Positions 1 to 7,336 are shown, counted from the stretch's first letter. The stretch: 22,968 nt of DNA from Thermaceae bacterium (GCA_015490435.1 WFXV01000216.1:1-22968); one strand, 5' to 3'. Made by a program: numbers and translations. Notes: generated by a model not told the origin, from the letters alone.

Positions 1-1
1 G

Positions 2-274
2 CTCTACCCCCCGCCCCCCTTGCGCAAGGGCTTGCGCTGGGGGCAAACCACCCGGCTCCGGGGGCAGCGGCTCGAGCTCGTGGCCGAGGTGCTCGGCGTC
101 TCCGGCGTCCGCGTCCCCGCCGGCCGCTTCAACGCCTTCCGCATCCAAAGCCGCCTCAAGGCCCAGGGCGGCGCCGAGAGCGTGGTGGACCTCTACTTCG
201 TCCCCGGGGTCGGGGTGGTGCGCTACGCCACCGCCGACGGCGGGGTCATCGATCTCGTCGAGTTCTCCCGCTGA
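2..274 (+). CDS. Unrecognised protein, C-terminal part (5' end outside window)
   Basis: The frame is open from base 2 to a TGA at 272-274, so this is the last ~90 residues of a longer protein. A TTG at base 20 is not a convincing start, because in-frame coding continues upstream and there is no ribosome binding site. Visible features are a W-G-Q-T-T-R-L-R-G stretch, then V-R-V-P-A-G-R-F-N-A-F and F-V-P-G-V-G-V-V-R-Y. The 'VPAGxFxA ... PGVGxV' pattern resembles the C-terminal beta-rich domain of uncharacterised exported proteins of thermophiles. That resemblance comes from pattern memory, not a search. The last 29 bases overlap the end of the opposing glycosyltransferase gene. No function is assigned. 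Confidence 0.6.
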   Translation, partial: LYPPPPLRKGLRWGQTTRLRGQRLELVAEVLGVSGVRVPAGRFNAFRIQSRLKAQGGAESVVDLYFVPGVGVVRYATADGGVIDLVEFSR

Positions 275-890
275 GGGCGTAGCGGAGCACCTCTCGGTAC
301 ATCCGGAGCCGGTGCAGGAAGCCGGCCCAAAAGCCCCGCTTTTCCTCCTTCATGACCTGGGAAAGGCCACGGAGGGGCAGGTACTTCACCCGCCATCCCC
401 TTTCCTTGGCGGTGCGGGTGAGGAGGAGCTCGACGTCGTAGCGCGCGTGCTCGAGCCCGGGCACCTGGCGCAAGAGCGCCGTGGGCAGGGCGCGTTGGCC
501 CGAGAGGAAGGGGGTGATCCGGTTGCCGAGGTCGGTGAAGAGCCGGCCGCCCTTGAATACCCCCACGCTCATCTCGGCCTCGCCGCGCCGCACCGGGTCG
601 AGGAGCGCCTCGAGGTGCTCGGGCCTGAGCCCCACGAGGTCGGCGTCCAGAAGGACGACGAAGGGCGTCTCTACGGCCTCGAGCCCGGCGGCGTAGGCCC
701 CGCCCTTGCCGCGGTTTTCTTGGAGCCTGACCACCTTAGCGCCGGCCTCGGCCGCCCGCCGCGCGGTGGCGTCCTTGGAGCCATCGTCCGCGACCACTAC
801 CGGAAATCCCGCTTCCCGGGCGGCGCGGACCACGTCCCCGATGGTGGCTTCCTCGTTGTAGGCGGGGATGAGCACCGTCGCCTCGGCCAC
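246..890 (-). CDS. Family 2 glycosyltransferase
   Basis: The 214-residue protein opens with VLIPAYNEEATIGDVV, the nucleotide-sugar binding strand of GT-A family 2 enzymes. VVADDGSKDAT and LLDADL (the DXD-type metal site) follow, and then an SGQRAL segment typical of prokaryotic polyprenyl-phosphate and related GT2 enzymes. No membrane segment is evident, so it is probably cytosolic or peripheral. The GTG start at 888-890 shares one base with the TAG stop of rseP, which implies translational coupling. It is the last gene of an operon that also makes the undecaprenyl carrier (dxr, uppS). A role in transferring sugar to polyprenyl phosphate or a lipid is therefore attractive but inferred. A glucosyl-3-phosphoglycerate synthase-like role is another option. 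Its 3' end overlaps the convergent gene by 29 bases. Confidence 0.85.
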   Translation of the reverse strand: MAEATVLIPAYNEEATIGDVVRAAREAGFPVVVADDGSKDATARRAAEAGAKVVRLQENRGKGGAYAAGLEAVETPFVVLLDADLVGLRPEHLEALLDPVRRGEAEMSVGVFKGGRLFTDLGNRITPFLSGQRALPTALLRQVPGLEHARYDVELLLTRTAKERGWRVKYLPLRGLSQVMKEEKRGFWAGFLHRLRMYREVLRYALSGRTRRDR

Positions 891-1921
891 TAGCCCCCTC
901 CCACCAGCCGGGCGAGGTCACGGAAGGTGATGAGCACGAGGAGCAGGAAGACGAAGGCGAGCCCCACCAGGTTGACCAGGGCCTCCTTCTCGGGGGTGAA
1001 GCGCCGCCCCAGGACCCGGCGGAGCACCAGGAGGAGGAGCCGGCCGCCGTCGAGCCCGGGGATGGGCAGGAGGTTGAAGACCGCCAGCGAGAGGTTGATC
1101 ATCGCGGCCAGCTGGGCGAGGGCGACAAGGCCCTGCCGGGCGGCCTCGCCGGCCATGCTGACGATGCCCACCGGCCCCACCAGGTCGGCGGGTGGCTTGC
1201 CCACGAAGAGGCCGGCGATCCCCACCACGAAGCTCTTCGCCATCAGCGGGATGAGCCGGGCCGAGAAGACCGCGGCTTCGACGAATCCCTGCCAGAAGGG
1301 GAGCTTGACCAGCTCCACCCGGGGCCCGTAACGGACGCCGATCCGCCCTTCCTTGGGGTCCCAGGTGAGCTCGAGCTCGAGCCGCTCCCCCTCCCGCACC
1401 ACGGTCAGCCGGTGGCGGCCCGGCCGCTCCTTGATCCGCCCGAGATCGGTGAAGTGGGCAAGGGGCTTCCCGTCGATCGCCACCACCACGTCCCCGGGCC
1501 GGAGGCCCACCCTTTCCGCCAGGCTCCCCGGAAGCACCTCGATGATCTGGGCCTCGGTCTCCACCGGGCGGGGGAGGCCCTGAACCTGGAAGACGTAGGC
1601 GAGGAGGGCCCAGGCGAGGATCAAGTTCATCACCACGCCCCCGAGCAACACCGCGGCCTTCCCGAAAAAGGAAAGCCGGGCATAACCCCGGGGCGGCTCG
1701 CCCGGTTCCTCGGCCATCCCCTCGACCAGCGCGAAGCCCCCGAGGGGGATGAGGGCGATCCGCCACTCGGTCCCGGCGGCCTGGAAGCGGAAGAGCGGCG
1801 GGCCGAACCCCACCGAGAAGACCGGCACCCGCACCCCCTGGAGCCTCGCCGCCAGGTAGTGGCCGAGCTCGTGGACGAAGATCGAGACGCCGATGATGAC
1901 GATGAACCAGAAAAGACTCAT
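890..1921 (-). CDS. rseP: Site-2 intramembrane zinc metalloprotease (RseP/RasP family)
   Basis: The 343-residue multi-pass membrane protease has HELGH at residues 17-21 in the first membrane segment (zinc ligands and catalytic Glu). A PDZ domain lies around residues 110-185 (E-V-L-P-G-S-L-A-E-R-V-G-L-R-P-G-D). A C-terminal N-L-L-P-I-P-G-L-D-G-G motif supplies the third zinc ligand. The family cuts transmembrane segments, for example anti-sigma factors and remnant signal peptides. An in-frame reading reaches back to 1978, but that stretch is the end of dxr. The ATG at 1919-1921 forms an ATGA overlap with the dxr stop and places the first hydrophobic segment right at the N-terminus, as is usual. 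The rseP-dxr-cdsA-uppS order is a classic bacterial cluster. Confidence 0.95.
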   Translation of the reverse strand: MSLFWFIVIIGVSIFVHELGHYLAARLQGVRVPVFSVGFGPPLFRFQAAGTEWRIALIPLGGFALVEGMAEEPGEPPRGYARLSFFGKAAVLLGGVVMNLILAWALLAYVFQVQGLPRPVETEAQIIEVLPGSLAERVGLRPGDVVVAIDGKPLAHFTDLGRIKERPGRHRLTVVREGERLELELTWDPKEGRIGVRYGPRVELVKLPFWQGFVEAAVFSARLIPLMAKSFVVGIAGLFVGKPPADLVGPVGIVSMAGEAARQGLVALAQLAAMINLSLAVFNLLPIPGLDGGRLLLLVLRRVLGRRFTPEKEALVNLVGLAFVFLLLVLITFRDLARLVGGG

Positions 1922-3021
1922 AAGAGCTCCCTCGCGCGCGCACGCGCCCAGGCGTCGACCTCGAAGAGCCGTTCCCAATCCAAGGGCCCGCTCGGGGCCT
2001 CGGCGACCACCCGAGCGAGGAGCTCGGGGATCTTGGTAAAGGGAATCTTACCTGAGAGGAAAGCCTCCACCGCCACCTCGTCGGCGGCGTTCACCGCCAC
2101 CTGGGCAAGGGGGCCCTTCCGCCCCGCCTCATACGCCACGAGGAGCGCGGGAAAGCGCTCGGTATCGGGGGGAAAGAGGTGGAGCGCCTCGGGGATCGGG
2201 GCCCCAAGTAAGGGGGTCTCCGGCCGCTCGGGGTAGGTGAGGGCGTACTGGATGAAAAGCCGCATGTCGGTGGGCCCGAGCTGGGCCTTTAGGTTTCCGT
2301 CGTTAAACCGCACCAGGCCGTGGATGTAGGCCTCGGGGTGTACCAGCACCCGGATCTTCTCGAGGGGGAGGCGGAAGAACTCCTTGGCCTCGAGCACCTC
2401 GAGGCCCTTGTTGAAGAGCGTCGCGGAGTCCACCGTCACCTTCTTGCCCATCTGCCAGCGGGGGTGACAGAGGGCCATCTCCGGGGTGACCTCGGAGAGG
2501 TCCTCGGGCGCTTTCAAAAAGGGACCGCCGGAGGCGGTGAGGATGAGCTCGGCGATCGCCTCCCTAGGCTCTTCCCGCATCGCCTGGAAAAGCGCCGAGT
2601 GCTCGGAATCGACGGGCAAGAGCTCAGCCCCGCTCTCCTCGGCGAGCGCCCAAATCAAGGGCCCCGCCGCCACCATCGCCTCCTTGTTGGCGAGCGCCAC
2701 CCGCTTGCCGCTTCGCACCGCCTCACGGGTGGGGCCGAGCCCGGCGAGCCCGGGAATCGCCGCCACCGCCGCCTCGGCCGGGTAGGCGGCGATCTCCTCG
2801 GGGGTTTCCACCCATCGAACGCCGGGGAAGGCGTCTTCCAGCTGGGCCCGGGCCTCGGGGTGGGCGTAGACGATCTCCGGCTCGAACGCCCGGATCTGCT
2901 CGGCGAGCCTCTCCGCGTTCTTCCCGGCGGCGAGCCCCACCACCCGAAAGCCCCGCCAGCGGGCGACGTCCAGCGTCTGGGTCCCGATCGAGCCGGTGGA
3001 ACCAAGGACGACGATCCTCAT
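1918..3021 (-). CDS. dxr: 1-deoxy-D-xylulose 5-phosphate reductoisomerase
   Basis: Dxr catalyses the committed step of the MEP isoprenoid pathway, converting DXP to MEP with NADPH and a divalent metal. The 367-residue protein begins MRIVVLGSTGSIG, the dinucleotide-binding loop at residues 7-13. It contains VALANKEAMV, the metal-binding PVDSEHSAL, the substrate loop ASGGPF, and FNKGLEVLEAKEFF with the second acidic pair. Length is normal for the family (about 370-400). The start ATG forms an ATGA overlap with the cdsA stop, and the stop overlaps the rseP start in the same way. Isopentenyl units from this pathway feed UppS, encoded two genes upstream. Homologues are targets of fosmidomycin. Confidence 0.97.
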   Translation of the reverse strand: MRIVVLGSTGSIGTQTLDVARWRGFRVVGLAAGKNAERLAEQIRAFEPEIVYAHPEARAQLEDAFPGVRWVETPEEIAAYPAEAAVAAIPGLAGLGPTREAVRSGKRVALANKEAMVAAGPLIWALAEESGAELLPVDSEHSALFQAMREEPREAIAELILTASGGPFLKAPEDLSEVTPEMALCHPRWQMGKKVTVDSATLFNKGLEVLEAKEFFRLPLEKIRVLVHPEAYIHGLVRFNDGNLKAQLGPTDMRLFIQYALTYPERPETPLLGAPIPEALHLFPPDTERFPALLVAYEAGRKGPLAQVAVNAADEVAVEAFLSGKIPFTKIPELLARVVAEAPSGPLDWERLFEVDAWARARARELL

Positions 3022-3893
3022 TTGCCGAAGAGCTCCCAGAGGTAGTAGGTCACCGGCAGCGAGAAGATCAGGCTATCGAGTCGGTCGAGCACGCCCCCGT
3101 GCCCGGGCAGGAGGTTCCCGGAGTCCTTGACCCCGGTATGCCTTTTCAGCATCGACTCGGTCAGGTCCCCGAGCTGGGCGGCGAGCGAGATCAAAAAGCT
3201 CACCAGCAAGAGCTCCACCCAGCCGAAGGGAAACGCCCGGTGGACGAGGGCGGTATAGAAGAAAAGCGCTGCGAACGAGGCCAGGATGCCCCCGATCGTC
3301 CCCTCGAGCGTCTTCGAAGGGCTGATCTTGGGGGCGATCTTGTGGCGTCCCCACTTCGTGCCCACGAAGAAGGCGCCGATATCGGTGGCGAAGGTGGCGA
3401 TCACTGGCAGGGTCAGCGTCCAGGCGCCGACGTTGCCGTCCGGCGCGTAGCGGAGGAGGAGGGCGTAGCCGAGCGTCCAGGGCAGGTAGAGGAAGCCGAA
3501 CGCGGTGTAGACCGCCCGCTCCACCTCCCGGCGGGTGAAGAGCTCGTAGATGAGCAGGTAGAAGAGAAAGAGCCCCAGCGTGATCTCCCGCCAGGGCACC
3601 CCGGTGTAGTGGCCGACGTTTTCGAGCTGGGGGAGCGAGGCGAGGAGGAAGAGCACTCCCCCGACCCGCAGGGCCCAGAGGTTGAGCGCTACCCCGCGGT
3701 TTTGAAACATCCGGTGGAGCTCGCCGGCGGCCAGCCAGACCAAAGCGGCCAGAAAGGGCAGTAGCAAAGGCCAGCCCACCGCGATGGCGAGCGCGATGAT
3801 GATCAGCCCGGCGAGGGCGGTCTTAACCCTGGCGCTGAGGGATTCCCCCGAAGCGCCGTTCCCGGGTTCGGTAGGCGCGGACGGCTTCGACAA
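3018..3893 (-). CDS. cdsA: Phosphatidate cytidylyltransferase (CDP-diacylglycerol synthase)
   Basis: This integral membrane enzyme makes CDP-diacylglycerol from phosphatidate and CTP for phospholipid synthesis. Several hydrophobic segments are visible. The C-terminal family signature is present: S-P-S-K-T-L-E-G-T-I-G-G, then GDLTESMLKRHTGVKDSGNL, then LPGHGGVLDRLDS with conserved acidic residues. The start is uncertain. The only ordinary start codon before the first membrane segment is a TTG at 3891-3893, preceded by GAGGAGG at a short 3-base spacing. It gives 291 residues and an unusual 71-base overlap with uppS. The first 16-20 residues under this start are Pro/Gly/Ser-rich and unlike the family, so a shorter protein starting near the uppS stop at a non-standard codon is possible. 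Confidence 0.93.
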   Translation of the reverse strand: MSKPSAPTEPGNGASGESLSARVKTALAGLIIIALAIAVGWPLLLPFLAALVWLAAGELHRMFQNRGVALNLWALRVGGVLFLLASLPQLENVGHYTGVPWREITLGLFLFYLLIYELFTRREVERAVYTAFGFLYLPWTLGYALLLRYAPDGNVGAWTLTLPVIATFATDIGAFFVGTKWGRHKIAPKISPSKTLEGTIGGILASFAALFFYTALVHRAFPFGWVELLLVSFLISLAAQLGDLTESMLKRHTGVKDSGNLLPGHGGVLDRLDSLIFSLPVTYYLWELFGK

Positions 3894-4515
3894 AGTCCTC
3901 CTCGCTAAAGTCAGGCCAATACTTCTCGGTCACCCAAAGCTCGGCGTAGGCTGCCTGCCAGAGCAGGAAGTTCGAGACCCTGAGCTCGCCGCTGGTGCGG
4001 ATGATCAGGTCGGGGTCGGGCATCTCCGGGAGGTAAAAACCCCGCCTCAGGTTCTCCTCGGTAACCGGGAGCCCTGAGCGCACCAGGTGCTCCACCGCCC
4101 GGAGGATCTCCCGCCGGCCCCCGTAGTTGAGTGCCGCCACCAGGCGGAGCCGCCGACCCTCGCGGGAGGCGACCTCGGCGTACTCGATCGCCGCCCTGAG
4201 CCCCTCGGGGAGCCCCTCCCGCTCGCCGATTACGTGGATGCGGACCCCTTCCTTGACGAGCTCGGGCGTCTCCTCCCAGAGCACTTCCTCGAAGAGGTTG
4301 AAGAGCAGGCGAACCTCCTCCTTGGGGCGGCGCCAGTTCTCGGTGGAGAAGGCGTAGAGGGTGAGCCAGGGAACCCCCTCCTTCACCGCTGCCCGCACCG
4401 TGCGGCGGATCGCCTCCCGCCCGGCGAGGTGCCCGGCGGCGCGTGGCAACCCACGGGCCTCGGCCCAGCGGCCGTTGCCGTCCATGATGATGGCCACGTG
4501 GCGGGGGTCGGCCAT
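3823..4515 (-). CDS. uppS: Isoprenyl transferase (undecaprenyl diphosphate synthase type)
   Basis: This cis-prenyltransferase extends farnesyl diphosphate with isopentenyl units to make the C55-type carrier for cell wall and surface glycans. The 230-residue protein has H-V-A-I-I-M-D-G-N-G-R-W at residues 6-17 (catalytic Asp12). It continues with L-T-L-Y-A-F-S-T-E-N-W-R-R-P, then IIRTSGELRVSNFLLWQAAY and the distal E-L-W-V-T-E-K-Y-W-P-D-F signature. One base separates its ATG from the frr TGA. The C-terminus runs about seven residues past the usual R-E-R-R-F-G-G end and overlaps the annotated cdsA start region. Product chain length cannot be read from sequence alone. Confidence 0.96.
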   Translation of the reverse strand: MADPRHVAIIMDGNGRWAEARGLPRAAGHLAGREAIRRTVRAAVKEGVPWLTLYAFSTENWRRPKEEVRLLFNLFEEVLWEETPELVKEGVRIHVIGEREGLPEGLRAAIEYAEVASREGRRLRLVAALNYGGRREILRAVEHLVRSGLPVTEENLRRGFYLPEMPDPDLIIRTSGELRVSNFLLWQAAYAELWVTEKYWPDFSEEDFVEAVRAYRTRERRFGGIPQRQG

Positions 4516-4516
4516 C

Positions 4517-5074
4517 TCAGTCGCCTAGGATTTCTGACTCCTTCTTCTCTAGCATCGCGTTGACCTTCTCCACGTAGGTGTCGGTGAGCTTTTGGATCTC
4601 GCCCTCGACCCGGCGCTCCTCGTCCTCGGACATGTGGGCTTCCTTTGCGTACTTGCGGAGCTTCTCTAGGGCATGCCGGCGGACGTTCCGGATCGCGATC
4701 CGGGCCTCCTCGGCCATCTGGTGGGCGGTCTTCACCAGCGCCTTGCGGCGCTCCTCGGTGAGGGGCGGGATGTTGATGTAGAGCGCGTCGCCCTTGTTGT
4801 TCGGGTTCAGCCCCAGGTCGGCCTCGCGGATCGCCTTCTCGATCACCGGCAGGGCATTTTGGTCCCAGGCCTGGACCACCAGCGTGCGGGCGTCGGGGGC
4901 GGTGATCGAGGCCAGCTGATTGAGGGGCATCTCGCTGCCGTAGTAGTCGATCTTGAGGTGGGCGATCAGCTCGGGGTTCGCGCGCCCCGTGCGGAGGCCG
5001 GCCAGGTGCTCGTGGAAGATGGCCACCGCCTTCTCCATGTGGTCCTGGGCCTCTTTGATGATCTCCTTTACCAC
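4517..5074 (-). CDS. frr: Ribosome recycling factor
   Basis: RRF works with EF-G to split post-termination ribosomes. The 185-residue protein has the standard length, the LRTGRANPELI segment near residues 27-37, the central Y-Y-G-S-E-M-P-L-N-Q-L-A-S-I loop and the C-terminal helix R-R-H-A-L-E-K-L-R-K that completes the three-helix bundle. The GTG start at 5072-5074 is preceded by AAAGGGGGT. The gene follows pyrH by 15 bases, the common bacterial pyrH-frr-uppS order. Confidence 0.97.
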   Translation of the reverse strand: MVKEIIKEAQDHMEKAVAIFHEHLAGLRTGRANPELIAHLKIDYYGSEMPLNQLASITAPDARTLVVQAWDQNALPVIEKAIREADLGLNPNNKGDALYINIPPLTEERRKALVKTAHQMAEEARIAIRNVRRHALEKLRKYAKEAHMSEDEERRVEGEIQKLTDTYVEKVNAMLEKKESEILGD

Positions 5075-5089
5075 TTCGGAGACCCCCTT

Positions 5090-5797
5090 TCAGCTATGGA
5101 TTAGTGTACCAACGCGTTCTCCGCGCAAAACCTGCACCAGCGCTCCGGGCTTGAAGATGTCGAAGACGACGATGGGGAGGCTCGCCTCCATGCAGAGGGT
5201 GACCGCAGTGGGATCCATCACCTCAAGCCCCCGCGAGAGGACCTCCATGTAGGTGAGCCGGTCGAACCGCCGGGCCTCGGGGTGCTTACGGGGATCCTTG
5301 TCGTAGACCCCGTCCACCTTGTTTTTGGCCATGAGCACGACGTCGGCGCCGATCTCGAGCGCCCGGAGGGCGGCGGCGGTGTCGGTGGAGAAGAAGGGGT
5401 TTCCGGTTCCGCCGCCGAAGATCACCACCCGGCCCTTCTCGAGGTGCCTTAGCGCCCGGCGGCGGATGTAGGGCTCGGCCACCTCGGTGATGGTGAGCGC
5501 GGTCTGGACCCGGGTTTCGAGCCCCTCGGCCTCGAGGGCGTCCTGGAGCGCCAGGGCGTTCATGATCGTGCCCAGCATGCCGATGTAGTCGGCGGTGGCC
5601 CGGTCCATGCCCACGCCCTGGCGGGCCCCGCGCCAGAGGTTCCCCGCCCCCACCACCACCGCGAGCTCGGTTCCGGTCTCGCGCTTGGCGGCGGCGATCT
5701 CCCGGGCGAGCTTGCGGCTCGCGTCGGGGGCGATGCCAAAGCCGTTCCCCGCCAGGAACTCGCCGGAGAGCTTGAGGAGCACCCTTTTGTAGGCCAC
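5090..5797 (-). CDS. pyrH: Uridylate kinase (UMP kinase)
   Basis: This hexameric bacterial UMP kinase of the amino acid kinase fold phosphorylates UMP to UDP. The 235-residue protein has KLSGE at residues 9-13 (phosphate binding), V-V-G-A-G-N-L-W-R-G, the D-Y-I-G-M-L-G-T-I-M-N-A-L segment, I-F-G-G-G-T-G-N-P-F-F-S-T-D-T and K-V-D-G-V-Y-D-K-D-P. The GTG start at 5795-5797 follows AGGGGTGGGGAC. Only 45 bases separate it from the tsf stop, and most of that space is an intrinsic terminator, so transcription into pyrH must come from readthrough or from a promoter inside tsf. Confidence 0.97.
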   Translation of the reverse strand: MAYKRVLLKLSGEFLAGNGFGIAPDASRKLAREIAAAKRETGTELAVVVGAGNLWRGARQGVGMDRATADYIGMLGTIMNALALQDALEAEGLETRVQTALTITEVAEPYIRRRALRHLEKGRVVIFGGGTGNPFFSTDTAAALRALEIGADVVLMAKNKVDGVYDKDPRKHPEARRFDRLTYMEVLSRGLEVMDPTAVTLCMEASLPIVVFDIFKPGALVQVLRGERVGTLIHS

Positions 5798-5809
5798 GTC
5801 CCCACCCCT

Positions 5810-5842
5810 AAAAAGAGGAAAGGGGCCTCTAGGCCCCTTTCC
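5810..5842 (-). terminator. Intrinsic terminator between tsf and pyrH
   Basis: Read on the minus strand directly after the tsf TAA: an 11-bp perfect stem, GGAAAGGGGCC (complementary arms at 5832-5842 and 5817-5827), with a 4-base loop, followed by TC and five T residues at 5814-5810. The structure is textbook for Rho-independent termination. The pyrH GTG lies 12 bases past the T run, so the hairpin also lies just upstream of the pyrH ribosome binding site. Confidence 0.85.
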
Positions 5843-6436
5843 TTACTCGCCGCCCAGCTCGAAGCGGCAGAACCTTCGGACCACGATGTTCTCGCCGATC
5901 TTGGCGATCGCCTGCTGGATCAGCTCGCCCACGGTGATCTTGTCGTCCTTGACGAAGGGCTGCTCCAGGAGGACGACCTCCTGGATGTACTTTTTAAGCC
6001 GGCCCTCGGCGATCTTCTCGGCGATCTGCTCGGGCTTGCCCTCGGCGATCGCTGCCTTCTTGTAGATCTCGCGCTCGTGCTCGAGCTCCTCCTCGGGGAT
6101 CTCCTCCTTGGAGACGTACTTCGGCGCCGCCATCGCGATGTGCATCGCGATATCCTTGGCGAGCTTTTGGAACTCCTCGTTCCGGGCGACGAAGTCGGTC
6201 TCGCAATTGATCTCGAGCAGCACCCCGAGGCGCTGGTTGTGGTGGATGTAAGAGGTGATGAGGCCTTCCCGGGCCTCGCGGCCGGCCTTCTTGGCGGCCT
6301 TCATCGCGCCCCGCTCGCGCAGGAGCTGGATCGCCTTCTCCTCGTCCCAGCCTGCGTCCTCGAGGGCCTTCTTCACGTCCATCATGCCGGCGCCGGTGGC
6401 GGCGCGAAGCTTCTTGATGAGTTCGATCTGGCTCAT
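5843..6436 (-). CDS. tsf: Translation elongation factor Ts (short Thermus type)
   Basis: EF-Ts is the guanine nucleotide exchange factor for EF-Tu. At 197 residues it is much shorter than the ~280-residue E. coli protein and matches the single-core form known from Thermus thermophilus. Residues 1-55 form the UBA-like domain (L-I-K-K-L-R-A-A-T-G-A-G-M-M-D-V-K-K-A-L). N-C-E-T-D-F-V-A-R-N-E-E-F is the family signature that contacts EF-Tu. Cys190 in R-R-F-C-R-F-E-L is in the position that I recall forms an intersubunit disulfide in the T. thermophilus dimer. The ATG overlaps the rpsB stop as ATGA, so the two are translationally coupled. Confidence 0.97.
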   Translation of the reverse strand: MSQIELIKKLRAATGAGMMDVKKALEDAGWDEEKAIQLLRERGAMKAAKKAGREAREGLITSYIHHNQRLGVLLEINCETDFVARNEEFQKLAKDIAMHIAMAAPKYVSKEEIPEEELEHEREIYKKAAIAEGKPEQIAEKIAEGRLKKYIQEVVLLEQPFVKDDKITVGELIQQAIAKIGENIVVRRFCRFELGGE

Positions 6437-7179
6437 GCTTCCTCCTCCTTGGGGGCCTCTTCACCCTCGGTCTCGGCCTTGGGCTCGACCTCGCCGCCGC
6501 CCTTGGCCTCGACGATGGCGTCGGTGAAGCGGCCGGTGACCAGCTGGATCGAGCGGATGGCGTCGTCGTTGCCGGGGATGATGTAGTCGATCATGTCGGG
6601 GTCAGCGTCGGTGTCGGCGTAGGCGATCACCGGAATGCCGAGCTTGTTGGCCTCCTTGACCGCGATTTCCTCCTTCACCGGGTCCACGACGTAGAGCGCG
6701 TCGGGCAGGCGCTTCAACTTACGGAACCCGCCGAGGTACTTCTCCAGGCGCTCGAGCTCCCGCTTGAGTCGCACCTGCTCCTTCTTCGGCCGGTCGTGGA
6801 TCTCCTCGGAGGCGAAGAGGGCCTCGAGCTCCTCGAGCCGCTTCACCCGCGAGGCGATGGTCTTGAAGTTGGTGAGCATCCCGCCCAGCCAGCGCTGGTT
6901 GACGTAGGGCATCCCCGCGCGGTCGGCCTCGATCTGGATGATCTCCTGCGCCTGCTTCTTGGTGCCGACGTAGAGGATCACCCCGCCGCGGGCGGCGAGG
7001 TCGGCGGCGAACTCGCAGGCCGCCTGCATCAGGGGCAGGGTCTTCTGCAGGTCGATGATGAAGATGCCGCCGCGCTCCGCGTAGATGTAGCGCTTCATCT
7101 TGGGGTTCCACCGCTTGGTCTCGTGACCAAAGTGGACCCCGGCCTCCAAGAGCTCCTTGATCGTGATGTTGCAAGCCAT
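6433..7179 (-). CDS. rpsB: 30S ribosomal protein S2
   Basis: The 248-residue S2 protein is of normal length. It has L-L-E-A-G-V-H-F-G-H-E-T-K-R-W-N-P-K-M near the N-terminus, Y-V-G-T-K-K-Q-A-Q-E-I, Y-V-N-Q-R-W-L-G-G-M-L-T-N-F and P-V-I-A-Y-A-D-T-D-A-D-P. The long alpha-helical hairpin lies around residues 105-155, and the tail is Glu-rich, as in other Thermaceae. The ATG at 7177-7179 is preceded by GGAAGAGGGAG. It is the first gene of an operon driven from a TATAAT box at 7288-7293 through a leader of about 100 nt. Confidence 0.98.
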   Translation of the reverse strand: MACNITIKELLEAGVHFGHETKRWNPKMKRYIYAERGGIFIIDLQKTLPLMQAACEFAADLAARGGVILYVGTKKQAQEIIQIEADRAGMPYVNQRWLGGMLTNFKTIASRVKRLEELEALFASEEIHDRPKKEQVRLKRELERLEKYLGGFRKLKRLPDALYVVDPVKEEIAVKEANKLGIPVIAYADTDADPDMIDYIIPGNDDAIRSIQLVTGRFTDAIVEAKGGGEVEPKAETEGEEAPKEEEA

Positions 7180-7281
7180 CTTCTCCCTCTTCCGGGGGGC
7201 GTTGAGGTAGGCGTTCGCCTGGGCGCTTTCGGCCGCTTCCGGGGGACACCCCCCTGCCCCCGGGGCCTACTCACGCACCGA
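7180..7281 (-). promoter_or_regulatory. rpsB 5' leader, possible autoregulatory region
   Basis: The stretch between the predicted transcription start and the rpsB ATG is about 100 nt and can form several small hairpins. One is GGGGG-TGT-CCCCC at 7241-7253 (C-rich arm 7249-7253). Another is the self-complementary AGGCGAACGCCT at 7209-7220. A third is a GCGGCCGAAAGCGC segment at 7224-7237. S2 represses its own mRNA through such a leader in E. coli. Whether this unrelated-looking leader does the same is inference. Confidence 0.35.
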
Positions 7282-7287
7282 GGGGCG

Positions 7288-7293
7288 ATTATA
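7288..7293 (-). promoter_or_regulatory. Extended -10 promoter of the rpsB-tsf operon
   Basis: On the minus strand the sequence TGCTATAAT provides a perfect -10 hexamer with an upstream TG. No good -35 is visible at 17 bases, which fits an extended -10 promoter. It is arranged divergently from the TAAAAT box of the tRNA gene, 37 bases away. Confidence 0.7.
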
Positions 7294-7330
7294 GCACCCA
7301 AGGCCCCTAGCGCCTACGTCCCCTGACCCG

Positions 7331-7336
7331 TAAAAT
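7331..7336 (+). promoter_or_regulatory. Probable -10 box of the tRNA-Ala gene
   Basis: TAAAAT lies 13 bases before the mature tRNA 5' end, an A/T island in GC-rich DNA. No clear -35 hexamer is present at the usual distance. Confidence 0.45.

Noticed and set aside
312..893. Plus-strand open frame opposite the glycosyltransferase gene
   Set aside because: It mirrors the codon bias of the real gene on the other strand and has no motif or ribosome binding site. Similar antisense frames occur throughout the window.
1922..1978. N-terminal extension of rseP to 1978
   Set aside because: The extra residues are out-of-frame readings of the end of dxr. The ATGA junction at 1918-1921 gives the usual site-2 protease N-terminus.
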